NCBI GenBank assembly: GCA_004764695.1 | Contig: SMSO01000031.1 | Span: 1,783,048-1,847,047, forward strand | Direction: 5' to 3' | Source: Schizochytrium sp. TIO01 | Taxonomy: Eukaryota > Sar > Bigyra > Thraustochytrida > Thraustochytriidae | DNA length: 64,000 bases | Part shown: piece by piece, positions 43,892 through 56,700 of the stretch | Numbering within the stretch: the stretch's first letter is position 1 | Layout of the letters: every line of letters starts with the position of its first letter | Translations under genes and position numbers: made by a program | Notes under the pieces: generated by a model | Seen by the model: the letters and a program-made list of their open reading frames with translations, nothing else | Databases searched by the model: none | What the model was told of the DNA's origin: nothing

Positions 43892-46504
43892 TCAGACCCT
43901 TTCAATAACTCTGTTGATTTATGCAAAATATAAATAGATTTTAAAAAGTTGTCTGATACTATCCTTGCACGGACCGACGAGTAATGGAACTTCAATTGTA
44001 TCCTACTTGGTACATGTCTTCGTCATTGTGGCAAAGGGTTAAAGTCACTCAGCTGATGAAGCAACTTCCCGTTTATGCTGCCAATATCTAGAGGACTCGA
44101 GGCTAGAACTCTTCCGTCAGTTATAAAACTCCCTAAATAAATACATAAATAAAGATGGACATTTTTTCTATAGTTATTCTTTCGACAATGGGCAATCTAC
44201 TATAAGAGGATACTTTGGGCATCAAGATGTCATCAGTGCAAGCTCTAGATCACGAAAGTAGTTTATGTCAACGTCAACATAGTAGAAAAGATTGACAACT
44301 GATCTTTAAAAAAAAGAAAAGAAAAAAAAAGCCAACAAAATGAGCTTTGAAGAGAAGTAGAAACTATGCTATCAAGCTTCGTTCTTTGCACCCTATTCAA
44401 CCCTGTCGCTAGGATTTCTAGTCAAACGCTACCTAAACATTGGTTGATACTGCACATCAAGAGAGCGTATTTTGGAGAAAGGTACCAGTACATGTTCGTT
44501 ATTGTGATGTGACGTTTTCAAAAATTGGGCAACGAGCGAAGTATAGTTGGACTATCTTTGGCAAATCATTGAGCGAGAAGGACAGGCAATTTAACTACAA
44601 ACCTTTGGGGCCAGCCTGATGCTGAAAAGCGGTTCGATAGCGAGTACATCTACAAGGGTAACAGAGCACGCACAGGTAAAAGCACAGAACTAACTCAAGG
44701 GCTAGTAGGTCCACCTTTAGGTACTCGTGTGAATTCCGCTGGTGTAATTACTAAGATCATAGCTTGGTTATCTAAACATGAAATTATAATTAAGCTACGT
44801 TGTATATGCTGACAACTGGTTGGCGGAGTTAAATACGAGGGCCATCCGCCTCTTCTTTGTTCATCAAAATTCCTTGATCAATTAGTTTCTCGAATCTTGC
44901 CAGCTGGCATTCGGACGTTCTTGGTTTTTCAGAAGTACTTGGTTCTTAACTTATGACGACATCACTATCGTTTCAAAATCTCGAAAGTGTGACTATCGGG
45001 ACATCTTCCATGGTTCTCCCTCGTAGTTTCTGCAATTTATGAAACTACTTCACTCACTTCAAGTTCTCTTCGGGGCTGCTTGCGAGTGGCACCGGGAGTC
45101 CTGTAGAAAGTGTCCTGCCTCATTGCCCGCGTCTGCAGCGATATGGCTCGAGCCGTTGCCATGTCTGTTACTGCACGGCCTTTGTTTCAGGATCTTCCGC
45201 ACAGAGAGCACAACTTGGGGCTTTCCCAGGTGCTCGAAGAGGAATTTCAGGTCATGATGAAGTGCCCCGAAGACTATTACTAGCCCCACTCTCATAGTCA
45301 GAGGTAACAAGTTAAAATCCTTTGCTTGGGTAAAAACTCAAGCCAAAACAATCACTTCCTTAGCCCTGAAATTCAAGTTCTTTGTACTTGTCGCTCTTAG
45401 AAGAACCCTTTTCTATTCATTCATCCAAAGATAAGTGGTTTTCGTGATTTGGCGAAGAACCGGATCATAGCACACTATTATGGGTAGGTACCATACGTTC
45501 GAACACTGCAGTTTACCCGACCAATGTTTCAAGAACTTCAAAGGCCTTTGAAATCTATCAGAGAACCGCTTCAAACCCGTGAGGCCTTGGAGCTGATGAG
45601 TGAGCAGACAATAAGTCCACTATTGTCGATGCTTAATCATGCTGAGGAAGCAATCCTTATCCCAAAGCACCAACGTTTTCAGTGGCTGGTATACTAGGTA
45701 GTACCTACACCCTTCTCTTAGGAATTGGTCCACTGGTACTAACAGAGGACTAGGCTACTGCTTGTAGGCACTTGCGCACAAAAGCACTTGGAGATTCCAA
45801 AATGGTTAAAAAAAAAGTGCTATCTGGCTCAACCTTCAGAATTAATTGCAGCTCAGGTGCAGACATGGAGTGGCGTTGAGTGTTGAGCGATAAAAGGCCC
45901 ACCTGCGAGAGAACAGTGAACTGCAAGTTGCTAGTCCGTGACGCGAAACCAACTCAGTTAGTTCTGCCAGGGATTCTTTGATCTGGGAACTTCAGCTGAA
46001 AGGAGCTTCTTCTACCTGTCTACCAACTACCGTGACCGTGTAATGCAATCATTAGGCCAAAAGTGAAACGACACTGTCTAATACGCATCGCCATCATAAT
46101 TGTAGACCCGAAGTGCCGAAGACGCACGCTTTCACAACCGGGGCTGCAATAACTTGCTACGATACTAGGGCATCAGCTGTGACGCGTGTTGAATGATTCC
46201 ACGGGAAAGGAACAATATTCGTTCTCTGTACAACTTTGGAAGTTCAACGTAGTACCATCTCCAACTTCGAGTGGCTAGAGTGTAAAGACTTGTAGATTAC
46301 CTCGGAAGTTGGCGTTGAGATTTGCCGAGCAAAGATACAAGTGCAAGGCTACCTATAATTTGCGAGCATTTAATTAGCACCGGGAGGCCAAGCACGATGG
46401 AGACCTGATGCAGAACCTGAACTCAACCGACAGCACAGCAGACCAAAGCAAGAGGAGAAAGCGCTAGTTTTTGTGAACACAGCGAAAGACTAAACTTCGA
46501 GAAA
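43892..46504. other. Spacer between GST copies 2 and 3
   Basis: 2.6 kb with no gene supported. I looked for remains of a GST in the conserved blocks and saw none. GGTACC words lie at 44481 and 45487. Confidence 0.5.
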
Positions 46505-47173
46505 ATGACTGTCAAACTTTCTTACTTTGATGTCACTGGCTTGGGCGAGCGTATTCGTCTTGCCTGTATCCTCAATGGAGTTGACTTTGAGGATAACCGC
46601 GTGCAGCGCGAAGACTGGGTCAAGATGAAGGATAGTACAAAGTATGGCCAAATGCCGCTGCTCGAACTTGAAGATGGTACCACGATTGCGCAAAGCGATG
46701 CCATCCTTCGCTACGTTGGCAGCCTTGGGTCTGGCAAGCTTTACCCACAGGATCCACGCGCCCAGGCCAAGGTGAATGAGGCTCTTGGTGTCAGTACGGA
46801 CTTGTTCCATTCGGTCATGCCCAAGTTCCGCATCGCAATGGAACCAACGAAGTATGGCCACAGTGAAGATTTCGCTGAGACTGAGGAGGGCAAGGCCAAA
46901 TTGCAGGCTGTCAAAGAGAACTGGGTGGCTGAGGAATTGCCCAAATTTGCAAAGTTCTTTACCAACCTTTTGAAAGAGAATGGCGGTGAATACCTGGCCT
47001 CCACAGATTATCCGACCATCGCTGATTGTAGTGCAGTTTCTTTCTTGAACGAGTTTGGCAAAGGGTTCGTTCAATTTGTTCCGGCTGACTGGATTGAGGA
47101 ATACCCGGAGCTGAAGGCCTACATCGACCGCTTTATGGCCCTTCCGGAGGTCGCCGAGTGGTACAGCAAGTAA
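46505..47173 (+). CDS. Glutathione S-transferase, sigma-like, copy 3
   Basis: 222 residues, beginning MTVKLSYFDVTGLGERIRLA with Tyr7. GQMPLLELEDG and Gln63-Ser64-Asp65 (IAQSDAILRYVG) form the glutathione site, and PTIADCSAVSFLNEFGKG is the C-domain N-cap box. It ends WYSK. It pairs with copy 4, sharing QMPLLEL-DG, IAQSDAILRY, PQD, AKVNEALGV and LFRS/LFHS. It carries Cys21, which the other copies lack at that place. Codon bias is moderate. Confidence 0.97.
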   Translation: MTVKLSYFDVTGLGERIRLACILNGVDFEDNRVQREDWVKMKDSTKYGQMPLLELEDGTTIAQSDAILRYVGSLGSGKLYPQDPRAQAKVNEALGVSTDLFHSVMPKFRIAMEPTKYGHSEDFAETEEGKAKLQAVKENWVAEELPKFAKFFTNLLKENGGEYLASTDYPTIADCSAVSFLNEFGKGFVQFVPADWIEEYPELKAYIDRFMALPEVAEWYSK

Positions 47174-49172
47174 AATTATGTTCCTACAATTAAACTAATA
47201 AGGAAAAATATCATAAGTTCTAGATTTTGTTTTTTTATGCAGGTATGCCAGATGATAGGTGACAATTGCAGAGTGTAGTCGATTCATTCGGAGAAATCAT
47301 TGATTAAAATGAATTTGGACGAACTAGGGGTGGGGATTTAAGTATCTGAACTGAAACTCGCGATTTTGGAATACATACGTTCAACAAACAGATGTAAATC
47401 ACAATTTTGACTATCACCTTTGGAGTTGTTGAAGTGCCAGCAGATCACCAGCTTTAAGGCTTCAACTCAGAGCCTTTAAATTCTAGTTTGCGTTCCAAAG
47501 TCTAATCTCATTCTTCTTAGTCAATCCCAACCTCATACTTGGGCAATCCCTGACCTTCCGCTTTGAGTATGTAAGATTGTGAACCAATTTAAACACATAA
47601 ACCTATGGTTGGTGAACGTGAGGTAGATTTGCGATTTTCAGCAGCTTAGCTTGCAGAGTAAAGGTTGATAATTATGTTAAAGAAGGACTTGATCTAATGT
47701 CGAAAGGGCTGAAGAAGTGTGTTGTACTTCTTGAATAAGAAGAGATTCTTGAACCCATGATAACTTTGTTCAAGGCCTCTTCTTGAAGGAGAGGTGGAAG
47801 CAGTATATTTACATGACTTTTAAATATAAAAGAAGTTAAATATGTACTTGTTTGATTAAGACATTCAGCCATTCAGCTCAGAGAATGTTGTGGTTTCCAT
47901 CCTCGCAATGATTTATAGCTTCATTTGATGACGCTGTAGACTCTACCCTTTGCCATGATTTATAGCTTCATTTGACATTGCTGTAAAGTTTATCATCAAC
48001 AAAATCTTACCTGTATTCGAGCGGTTTCTAAATTTAAATTGATTGATCAATTGAACGCAACTTCAATTCATAAGCACGCACTAAATATGAGATCTCGTCA
48101 TCTCACGTATTTATAATATATATGTATAACACTAGGTGGTTCATAGAAGACAGAGAAAACGTATGTTAAACTCACCATCTCCCTCAATGTTACTGACTAA
48201 AGACGGACCTTTGTAGACGCTACCACACATCCCAAGGTTCTTCCACGTCATATTGCAATACCTTCGGCTGAACTTGGAAAAAACCCTAAAGCCACTGAGC
48301 TGGTAGGTTGAGCGAGGAAAGATTTTTGCGGCGAAATTATGCCTTTCTCAACTATAGTGTACAAGCAGGTACGTGAGAAATTACCCGCTTCCTTTCATAG
48401 CAAGATGTACAGCGTAGCTTCTCAATGAATCACATTGAGCTTATTAGCGAAGGAAGCCCTACTGGAGGTGCTGAGTTTTGATCAAATTAGCCGGCCACTC
48501 TGCTATCTTTAAATGCCACACTGATGAACGAATCTATGCTAATTCCAAGTTGCCACCATAAAGCTGAGCATCGTAGCAACCGGCATCTTTGTTCGGAGTT
48601 TCTAAAAACTAGAAACGTGGAGAAGAGTGTCTCATTCATGAAAAAAAAAAAATTACTTATGATAAATCCCGGCCCACCTTATATGTGGGTCCTAGACTTT
48701 ACACTAGAAGCCCACCTCGTTGCTCACAGGTACTAGTGGTCCAGAGGCATAATGGGAAGCAAGTAGTATCCTCCATTTTGGTGTGCAAGAAATGCTCGGC
48801 ATCTCCATATTGCATGCGCGAGAGGAAGGCGTTCGTATCTTCATCCACCAGTTCGCTAGGTATCTCCCTTGTGCGGAACATTGTTGAAGGATTTTATGAT
48901 TACCGGCCCCCGTACTTTCTATTGGTAGATAGGTACTGGGAGAATTTCTGATGTCTGAAGTTCATCATGAACATTGCACCTGGAGACATCAGCGTCGCGC
49001 ATTTCCTTTTGAACTTCAGCTCAAAAATAAGCAGGGCTCGGGCTTCCAATGTCAAGTTTGCCCGAGATGCTGATGATGTGGAGAAGTGATTGAAGCAAAG
49101 CCACAGCAAAACCGTAATCTCGATTTGCTTCTGGACCAGAACAAGAGTAGAGAGTTTTAGCAATCAGTAAAG
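47174..49172. other. Spacer between GST copies 3 and 4
   Basis: 2.0 kb without a supported gene. Includes a 33-bp direct repeat (47908-47987), a 9-A run near 48642 and a small hairpin (CCCAC-GTGGG) near 48675. Confidence 0.5.
47908..47987. repeat. Direct repeat, two copies of about 33 bp
   Basis: Copies 47908-47940 and 47955-47987 share ATGATTTATAGCTTCATTTG and then GA-G/T-CTGTA with a few differences; the spacing of 47 bases from start to start shows a recent local duplication. Confidence 0.8.
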
Positions 49173-49841
49173 ATGACAGTCAAGTTGACCTACTTCAACA
49201 TGCGCGGTGCTGCCGAGAAGATCCGGCTCGCGTTCATTCTTAATGGTGTAGAGTTTGAAGATGACCGTGTAGAGTTTGCAGACTGGCCCAAGCTCAAGGG
49301 CAGCACCAAATTTGGTCAAATGCCTCTCTTGGAGTTGGATGATGGCACTGTGATCGCCCAAAGTGATGCGATTCTGCGATACGCCGGCTCTGTTGGCGAG
49401 GGCAAGTTGGTTCCGCAGGATCTCAAAGAGCAAGCCAAGGTGAACGAGGCTCTTGGTGTCCTGGAGGACTTGTTTCGCTCTGCACTGGGTAGGTTTTTCC
49501 TTGCTCGCGACCCTACCGCCTTTGGTCATGAGGACGAGGTCAAGGAGTCTGAAGAAGGTAAAGCAATGATCAAGAAGATGCATGACAAGTGGGTTAGCGA
49601 GGAGCTTCCCAAATTCATTGGCTTCATCGAAAAGCTCCTTGAGCAGAATGGAGGCGACTTCCTTGCTTCCAAGGACTTCCCGACAATCGCAGACTGCTTC
49701 GCAGTCTCCTTGTTGAACGAGATGGAAAATGGCTTTTTGAGCTTTGTACCGTCGGGCTACCTCGATAGCTCTCCCGCCGTAAAGGCATATGTGCAGCGTT
49801 TCATGGAGATCCCAGAGGTTGTTCAGTGGTACAGCAAGTAA
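49173..49841 (+). CDS. Glutathione S-transferase, sigma-like, copy 4
   Basis: 222 residues, beginning MTVKLTYFNMRGAAEKIRLA with Tyr7; this is the copy nearest to the sigma-class consensus (LTYFNMRG-AE-IR, ADWPKLK). GQMPLLELDDG and Gln63-Ser64-Asp65 make the glutathione site; PTIADCFAVSLLNEMENG is the C-domain cap. It ends WYSK and is the last gene of the array. Confidence 0.97.
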   Translation: MTVKLTYFNMRGAAEKIRLAFILNGVEFEDDRVEFADWPKLKGSTKFGQMPLLELDDGTVIAQSDAILRYAGSVGEGKLVPQDLKEQAKVNEALGVLEDLFRSALGRFFLARDPTAFGHEDEVKESEEGKAMIKKMHDKWVSEELPKFIGFIEKLLEQNGGDFLASKDFPTIADCFAVSLLNEMENGFLSFVPSGYLDSSPAVKAYVQRFMEIPEVVQWYSK

Positions 49842-50755
49842 GGCCAAACGCATTTGTTTTTCATGGTTACCGATGGTTACCGCTTACCTTCATGCATCCC
49901 CCGAGAGATAGAAGATTTAGGAGATACTCCCCAAAATACATGTCAATAAAGTATGAGGTTCTTCTTGCAAAATAAATTAGAAGCCATTTCTCCACTCGCC
50001 AAACAGCTCGATTATCTGAACCTTGTTAGAAACTTGATCATAAATTCCACTTGGAAAGAATTCTTTTTTCCTTTATTGTCATGCATGAGATTGCTGCAAT
50101 ACCAGCTGCAGGCTTGACCCTATGATTTTATGCAAAGTATGAAGGACTCAAGCAGGCCAATCAAGAGATTGACACTCTACAATATGAACAGTTCAACTTC
50201 GTCTACTGAAAGGATTCGTACCCGTTGGAGGTTCTTTCATTATTCTGGAGCTGGCATTGCGTCGCGGATTTTTCCATTCCCTAGAAATATACCGCCCTGA
50301 AAAAGCAATGTGCTCCTCTTATTCATTTCCAGACGCACTAATGATGAGATGATGAGGTATTGTACGGGAGCATTACCAAGGATGACATCGAGTACCTCCT
50401 TTGAGTTTGACGTTGGTTACAGAAAAGAGCGAAAAGTACAAAATGAGAAAATAAGATAAATGAAACACAGTTCTATGTTTTGTGTGTATGATACATGATG
50501 ATTGTAAGCGCGAAGATTGTGCGCATTGGTGCCATGTACAATGCCACCAGGTGCGCCAGTTTAATTATGTGTCCTTTAGCGTTTAACCGATGGAGGACTT
50601 CCGGGAGCCGAAGGCGAAGGAACAGAAACCTCGGCCACTAATGTGCCAGATGTCCTCATTTGCGGCGATATGTGTGAATGTGTCTACAGGTTGTGAGTGA
50701 TTTTTGCTACTGTGCTCGTATTGGTGATTTGTGCACAGTCTAGAGCGTTAATTAA
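49842..50755. other. Intergenic region after the GST array
   Basis: No gene supported; moderately AT-rich, with nothing remarkable. Confidence 0.5.
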
Positions 50756-50935
50756 TTATAAGTCAGATTGCTCCACGGGCTTGGGCTGTGCATCGAAGAT
50801 TGGGAGAATGCCCGTCGTAATAACACGTTCCCGCCTGCGCTGAGTGCGCTTGGTGGCAGGGCATGGTCGTCGGTCACATTGCAGGCGAGCAGGGGATGAA
50901 GGAATCATGGTAATGGCGGCCGGGCTAGGGGACAT
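50756..50935 (-). CDS. Possible small protein, 59 residues
   Basis: An ATG at 50933-50935 opens 59 codons, MSPSPAAITMIPSSPARLQC at the start and GILPIFDAQPKPVEQSDL at the end, with an Arg/Lys-rich middle (KRTQRRRERV). The segment is clearly richer in G and C than its surroundings, as the well-supported coding regions here are. No family is recognised. It could be a true small basic protein, the end exon of a longer gene, or chance. Confidence 0.3.
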   Translation of the reverse strand: MSPSPAAITMIPSSPARLQCDRRPCPATKRTQRRRERVITTGILPIFDAQPKPVEQSDL

Positions 50936-51462
50936 TTTGCAATGAATTGTTGTTGCTGCTTTTACAAAGTCTGGCTGACTTGTGATCCTCAACAACTGAT
51001 CGGTTGTATGATGAATGATTTCTTCAAGTTGATAGCTATATTGCAAGCCAACAAACAAGCTTTTGTATGCCTTTCAGATATCAGTGATTGAGTCTTGCTC
51101 GATAGTCTCCGGAGTTGCGGGTTTGCTGCAGGCCGCACGATGCATGCTCGTTGACCGTCTTATGAGGAGGCTAGGAGTCTTAGGAGCAGGCCTTTTCGCC
51201 ACTATCTTTGAAGGGAGCAAAAATCATCTTCTTGCCCCCTTTTCAATACATTAGGGGTTGGCTTTCTTCCTTTCTTTTAAACTTTTCTTAATAAAATTAT
51301 GTAAGTTCCAAGTTACTTTAGGAAAAGCACACTTGTTTTCTTTTTCAAATGAATAATAAACAAAGTAAACATGCTTTTGGAAACTCCTACGGGTGGGCCA
51401 TCATACGGAGGGGGGCTGGCGCGCAGTGCGTTCCACTTTACTTCTTTTCACATTAAATAGAG

Positions 51463-51490
51463 AATAAAATAAAATAAAATAAAATAAAAA
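51463..51490. repeat. AAAAT pentanucleotide repeat
   Basis: Five to six units of AAAAT/TAAAA, in an AT-rich area. Confidence 0.8.
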
Positions 51491-53286
51491 ACATTAAAAC
51501 TGAAAGAGGGCTGCCTGTTTGCTGCCAAGTCTTTTTTTACTTTTTTCACTTTTAGGCACTAAAAACACTAGATAAATGAGAGAAAAATAGAATAAAATAT
51601 TTGGGAAGCGTGGAGCGAAAAGCCATTTCATTTCATCTCATGTCATCCATCTCATGTCATCGTATGTCATTTTCTTCAAGTTCCATCGATTTGAAGAACG
51701 GCAAGCAACCTCAACGATGGGTGCCCTCTGTGCCTAGCTCCACTTCTATCGAGGCTTCGCTCCATCCCGCAGAGCGCTGATTAAAAAACAAAAACAAAAA
51801 CTTTAAAACTTTAAAAAAGCGAGGCGAGCAAAGCTCTCACTGCTCAATAGCCCTAAAAGCTATTTATAATCCTGCTTCTTCTCTTTTCAGTTAGCCATCT
51901 CTCGCAATCGAAGACGACTTTTATTTTCTTTTGTTGACTTTTTACCTTTCGATACGTATATATATATGCCCCCATGGTTGTCAGCTAATGAATGAATGAA
52001 AGAAACTGAAGAGCGCCTGCCTGGACTCCTGCACCGGCGATAGCGGCAGAAAGCCGAAGCCTCCGGCGCTGCTAAGGGCCCCAGCTCAGGCCTTTTCCAG
52101 CTGCCTCGAGGTCCTCGCAGGCAGAGGCAACGGGGTCCTGGCGAAAACCCGCTTTGCGTCAAGATGATCAATGGAAACCCGTGGAGCGGCCTCGCGAACG
52201 AAGCTCGTGTCGCATTTTCACAAGGGAGCTCGAGCAGAACCTCGGTTCTCCAGAGAGAAGTCAAGTTCTCTCGAAAGCGCGATCTCACTGTTGCATAGGC
52301 TCGAAACGCTCGAGGTGAGACTGAGACACGCTTCTAAGAGCTGAGTGAGACCACGCATCTAAGAAGAAATATTTGTCTGTGTGTAAGTCTGTACGTGCGA
52401 GCTTGTTTGTACTACAGTTGCCTTACTTTGGCTGGCGCTCCGCTGCTTGCGCCTATACCGATAAACGCGAATGTGCCTGAATTGCACATCGTGAATATCT
52501 CCAAAGATCAATCGCCGGCTCAGAAGGATGGATGGCTGGCACCTTCAGGTCGCACCTCTTTCGCGTTCTTGTGGCGAGGATGCGTCTTTCGGCTCTTGGG
52601 TCGTCTGCAGGACGATCAGATGAGATGATGAAATCCATCTGATCGCCGCTTTCGAGGAGATTTCTTCACGTCGATTTGGGAGTGGTGAGAATGTTTAGTC
52701 GAAGCTTTTACATCAACAGCAGCACCGGAAAACGATGAAAAGTCGCGCATGAACTGCAAAGTGCCTTGCAGTCGCCTTCGTTCCGAAGAGGGCCATACTT
52801 GGGACGACGATGAGCCCATCCAGCAGAACTGCAGACCTGCCATCCGTCTATTTCTTCGCTGGTTCGAGGTCCTCTACTTTATCCTCCTTTTCATTGTTAT
52901 TGTTAGTAGTATTATTATTATTGTAAAGTTTCGAACATCGAAGTCCATAGAAACAAGAAATTGAATTAAAAACTAGTTAAGAATTAAACACTCTTTCGAA
53001 AAAAGAAAAAGAAAAAAAGAGAGGATCCTTGCTGAAAAGGAAGGCCAAGGGCGCCTTCAGCGGTATGCTATATATGAAGAGCCACTACGTTGAGGCGGGC
53101 TGAAAGCCTGTCTTTTAGCTGACTTACTGGCTGGCTGGATGGCTGGCTTGAACTTGACCCACATCTTGCTTCTTTCCTCCTCTTAGCTTTCGTGCTTCCC
53201 TCATGAGGTTAGGATCAGCAGGGCACACTCATTTTGATTGCTTCTTATTTCCCCGCAGTCACAAGCTGGTGGGGCAAACCTGGACT

Positions 53287-53305
53287 GCGCGCGCCGCGCG
53301 CGCGC
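53287..53305. repeat. Alternating GC tract
   Basis: Nineteen bases of alternating G and C with one CC step (GCGCGCGCCGCGCGCGCGC), in otherwise AT-rich DNA. Such purine-pyrimidine alternation favours Z-DNA. Confidence 0.75.
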
Positions 53306-53712
53306 TGTGCCCCTTTATGTATTATTTTTTATTTTACTTTTTAATTCACTTAATTTAAAAAAAAAAAAATGAACAAAAATGAGGAAGAGAGAAACGTGAA
53401 AAAGAAAAAAATGAGAGAAAAAATGGGGCGTCGCGTCTCGAAACTTCCACCTACAAGCAAGTTTCAAAGCTATAGCTTGTCAGGGGTGGGCCTTTCATAC
53501 TCAGTAAAGTACCACAGTCCACATCTGTACTCGAAACGCTTCAAAACTTGAAAGCTAGTTGCTTTTGTTAGCTTCCAGGAACTAGCTGGCCGTTCGGCAA
53601 CGACAAGCAGGAGCAGGTAACAGGAGGGGGCCATCATGAAATGTAAACGCGTTTCGTTTCAAGTCAGTCCTCGTCCTCCCTAACCCTGCGCGAACCAGGG
53701 ACTTGCTGCAGA

Positions 53713-53757
53713 CAAGCAAGCAAGTAAACAAGCAAGTAAACAAGCAAGTAAACAAGC
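53713..53757. repeat. CAAG/AAAC-type 12-bp tandem repeat
   Basis: More than three units of AAGCAAGTAAAC. The same words stand in the first GST's 5' leader (41577-41605). Confidence 0.85.
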
Positions 53758-56700
53758 CTCATACGCAGATGCTGGGTCTCTACTTATCAGCCCGCAGCAC
53801 TTCGCCAGCTAATCGTATATTGAGCTCTTTGCGCTCCAAACTTACACATTAGATATCCAAATAAATAAACATCAGCTTTTAAATATATAATTTAAAGAAC
53901 TTTCTTTTTCTTTTCCTTTTATTATCATTATCAATTTATATTTTCTAACTAATGAAAATACTACATATATATAATTAACATAACAATATACATAGGAATT
54001 CCACTATCTAACTATAATAGTTACACTTTTACAAAAGTAGGTACTAATAGGTACAAGTGCTACGTGGAATAATATATATAATAGACCTACTTTCAAATTG
54101 AAAAGAGGCTTCAGACCCAGGACCCAGGCTTATAACCCTGCTCATATTGATACGATCTAGGCAACTCCCGGGTCACCGGAGCCTGGTCCAGGCGGTACAT
54201 TGGTCTTAATGGAAGCTAGCCACCAATTGCTTAGTATGGAGATAGTTGAAACTCGTCTGTGGTATGACGATGATGTATTTAAATTAAAAACTTAATAACA
54301 ACATCAATATATATGTATATAATTATAAACTATGAATGGGCAGCTAGATTTCCTCCATATGTGGAGAACAGAAGAAGAGGCGGCGCAGAGCTTTCAAGCT
54401 CGAAAGCGAAGTGGGCCGTCTTTAATCTCTTCATGTCTTCCTCCATCACACCGCGTTTAAAGAAAGAACTCTTTCGCGTTACCCTCGCACAGACAGCTGT
54501 CCAGATTCAATGGAACTAACGGGGTTTGAAGGCACTTCCTTCCACCACGTTCTATCTTTGGGTAATCCTTGATCCGGCAGGCGTCCCTCCTCCTTCTCTG
54601 AGAGAAAGCTTAACCTGTCTATCTATGGTCGTCGATCCGGAATTGAATTGCGTACTCCGTGCCTGAAAGAAGGAACTGCACCGGACTTCTGCGACGGTCG
54701 CGCAGATCTCCAAACTCCGTAGCGTCTGCGGCTCTTCATCAGCAGCTTCGATCCTTCACAAAGGCCTCCTTCGCTCAACCAATCAGGCATTCCAACCTTT
54801 GCGAGGGATTCTCTGAAAATCGATCGTTCTGTTGTTGCCAAAACTGAAGATGTTGATTGATACAGAACAGCCTTATGTCTTTTTGCGTTAGTATATATAT
54901 ATTATAAGAGCTACTTAAAAATAAAATAAAAATCATTTGAATTAATAACAAACAATCTATTCATTACATCAATAACGATATTTAATAAAAACTTTTGTTT
55001 TTTAAAATAATGAACATAAAGAAAAGAAAAAAAGACGTGTATATGTAAGTATATATGATCAATGGGACAGAAAGTTCGCTGTGGCGGTGAACGTGGTCCT
55101 GAAAGTGCTGTCCAGCTTGTATTGCTGGTGCTTAACGAGCTCTCGATGCATTTATGGGACCAAATATGAAGCTGGAGCTAGCATTCATCTATTGCCTGCC
55201 ACACCCCTTTCCGCGTCTTTGCATTACCATTAAGCTGCACTTTTGTGCAGAGCTTCTTTTGCCTTTTTTCTCTCGCCTTCTTTTTAAAAGTCGTGGTATG
55301 TGTTCTGAAGGATGAACGAAAAGCCTGGTACGACAAGGCAATAGTTGGCGCTGCTGCTACTTTTTGATACAGATCGAAGCGTAGGGAGGGCGTTTCGATC
55401 GTACGAGAGCGCGGAAGATAGCTGGAGTACACAGACTTCTAAAAGTACAAGAACGAGTTTAGACATCCGACCCTCGCTTGAGAAGTTCAACGCCCGGGAC
55501 TTTGTTAACTGTACTGACTGATGATCCAAAATCTATCAAAAGCAGCTGCCATCAGCCAAAGCTAACTAGCTGGATAATCAAGAAACACACCCCAGTTGTC
55601 CAGAAACGCCGACTTTGATCTAGTCTAGTCCTACATTTCAATTTAAGTTGCTTCCTCGCCACGAAGAGCGGGTGTTTCTCGAATTTGCTGCTATTTTGTC
55701 TCGCTTCGAGTTCTTCACAAATGATCACAAATGATCGACTTACAAGCGAACACACGGAGGGTCTTGCGAACGAAGAGCGATAACTCCTGCGGCTTCGAAG
55801 AAAAGTACCGCGGAGGCTTGGAGACGGCACTCTTTTCGGCTGCGAAGTCCGCCTGATGAGCCGGCGTCTTTTGGAGTCTCGCGTGCATCGCGTGGCGGCA
55901 GAGCTGACTTCGATCTTTCGTCTCGCAAGGCTGGAGACAAATGAGCTAGCAGCTTCGGGCTCGAGGCGCTGTGGGGAAGGTAGCAAGCTGAAGGCTTCTC
56001 CCGTAGCTTGAGAGACACGAGAGGGCGAAACGAGTCCATAAAACTTTGTGAAATTAGCTTTCCGAGTACACACGCTCATCAGGGCTGACTTTTCCAAGGG
56101 AGTCTCGACCTTAAGCTCGTGCTTCGGCCCGGCGTGAGAGGCAGCAGGTAAGTTGCAGCGAGGCGCTTGATCGCTAACTCTCTCACTCTCACGCACTCGC
56201 TCGCTCGTTCTGCGATCGAGATATTGAGCTCAGAAGAGTACCGGTTCTAGGACAGGTGGGCTCAAGGCGAGCAGGTTTTGGTGCGCAAAGCTGTGGCTGG
56301 ACGAGCTTCCAGGCTTGCTATAGCTCGAGGCTGAGTGTAGGACAACTTTTTTGTCTCTTCGTGGCTTTTGGGGCTTTTCTCAGGTTCTATTTAGATTCTT
56401 TCCCTTTTTTTTTTTTCTTTTTTTTTTCTAGCTATCAATTCTTTTTTTCATTTTTGTTTTATTTCGAGTTCTTTTTGTTGAGTTAGATGAGCCTAGGAAA
56501 TAGGACTGATTGAAAGAAAAATGAAAGAATGCTCGCAGAAAGGTGTTCTCTGGTGTAACGTGAAATCTCCACAAAGTGATGATCAGGTCGACCGCCTTTT
56601 CTGCACCCCCTCGTAGCTTTTCAGGCCAGCTCTTCAGCTTCTTGAACAGCTTCTTCGATCTGCTGCAAATCATGCTACCAAGGTGTGATAAAGTCTGACT

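Noticed and set aside
43892-46504. Possible remains of a fifth GST in the long spacer
   Set aside because: I looked for the QSDAxLR, GQ-P and PTIADC blocks in this spacer and found none by eye.
51887-52288. 133-codon minus-strand frame
   Set aside because: Same reasons: biased composition, no domain, plus strand also open in parts.
55552-56196. 214-codon Arg/Ser-rich minus-strand frame
   Set aside because: No motif, composition of a GC island read out of frame, and the opposite strand is nearly as open.
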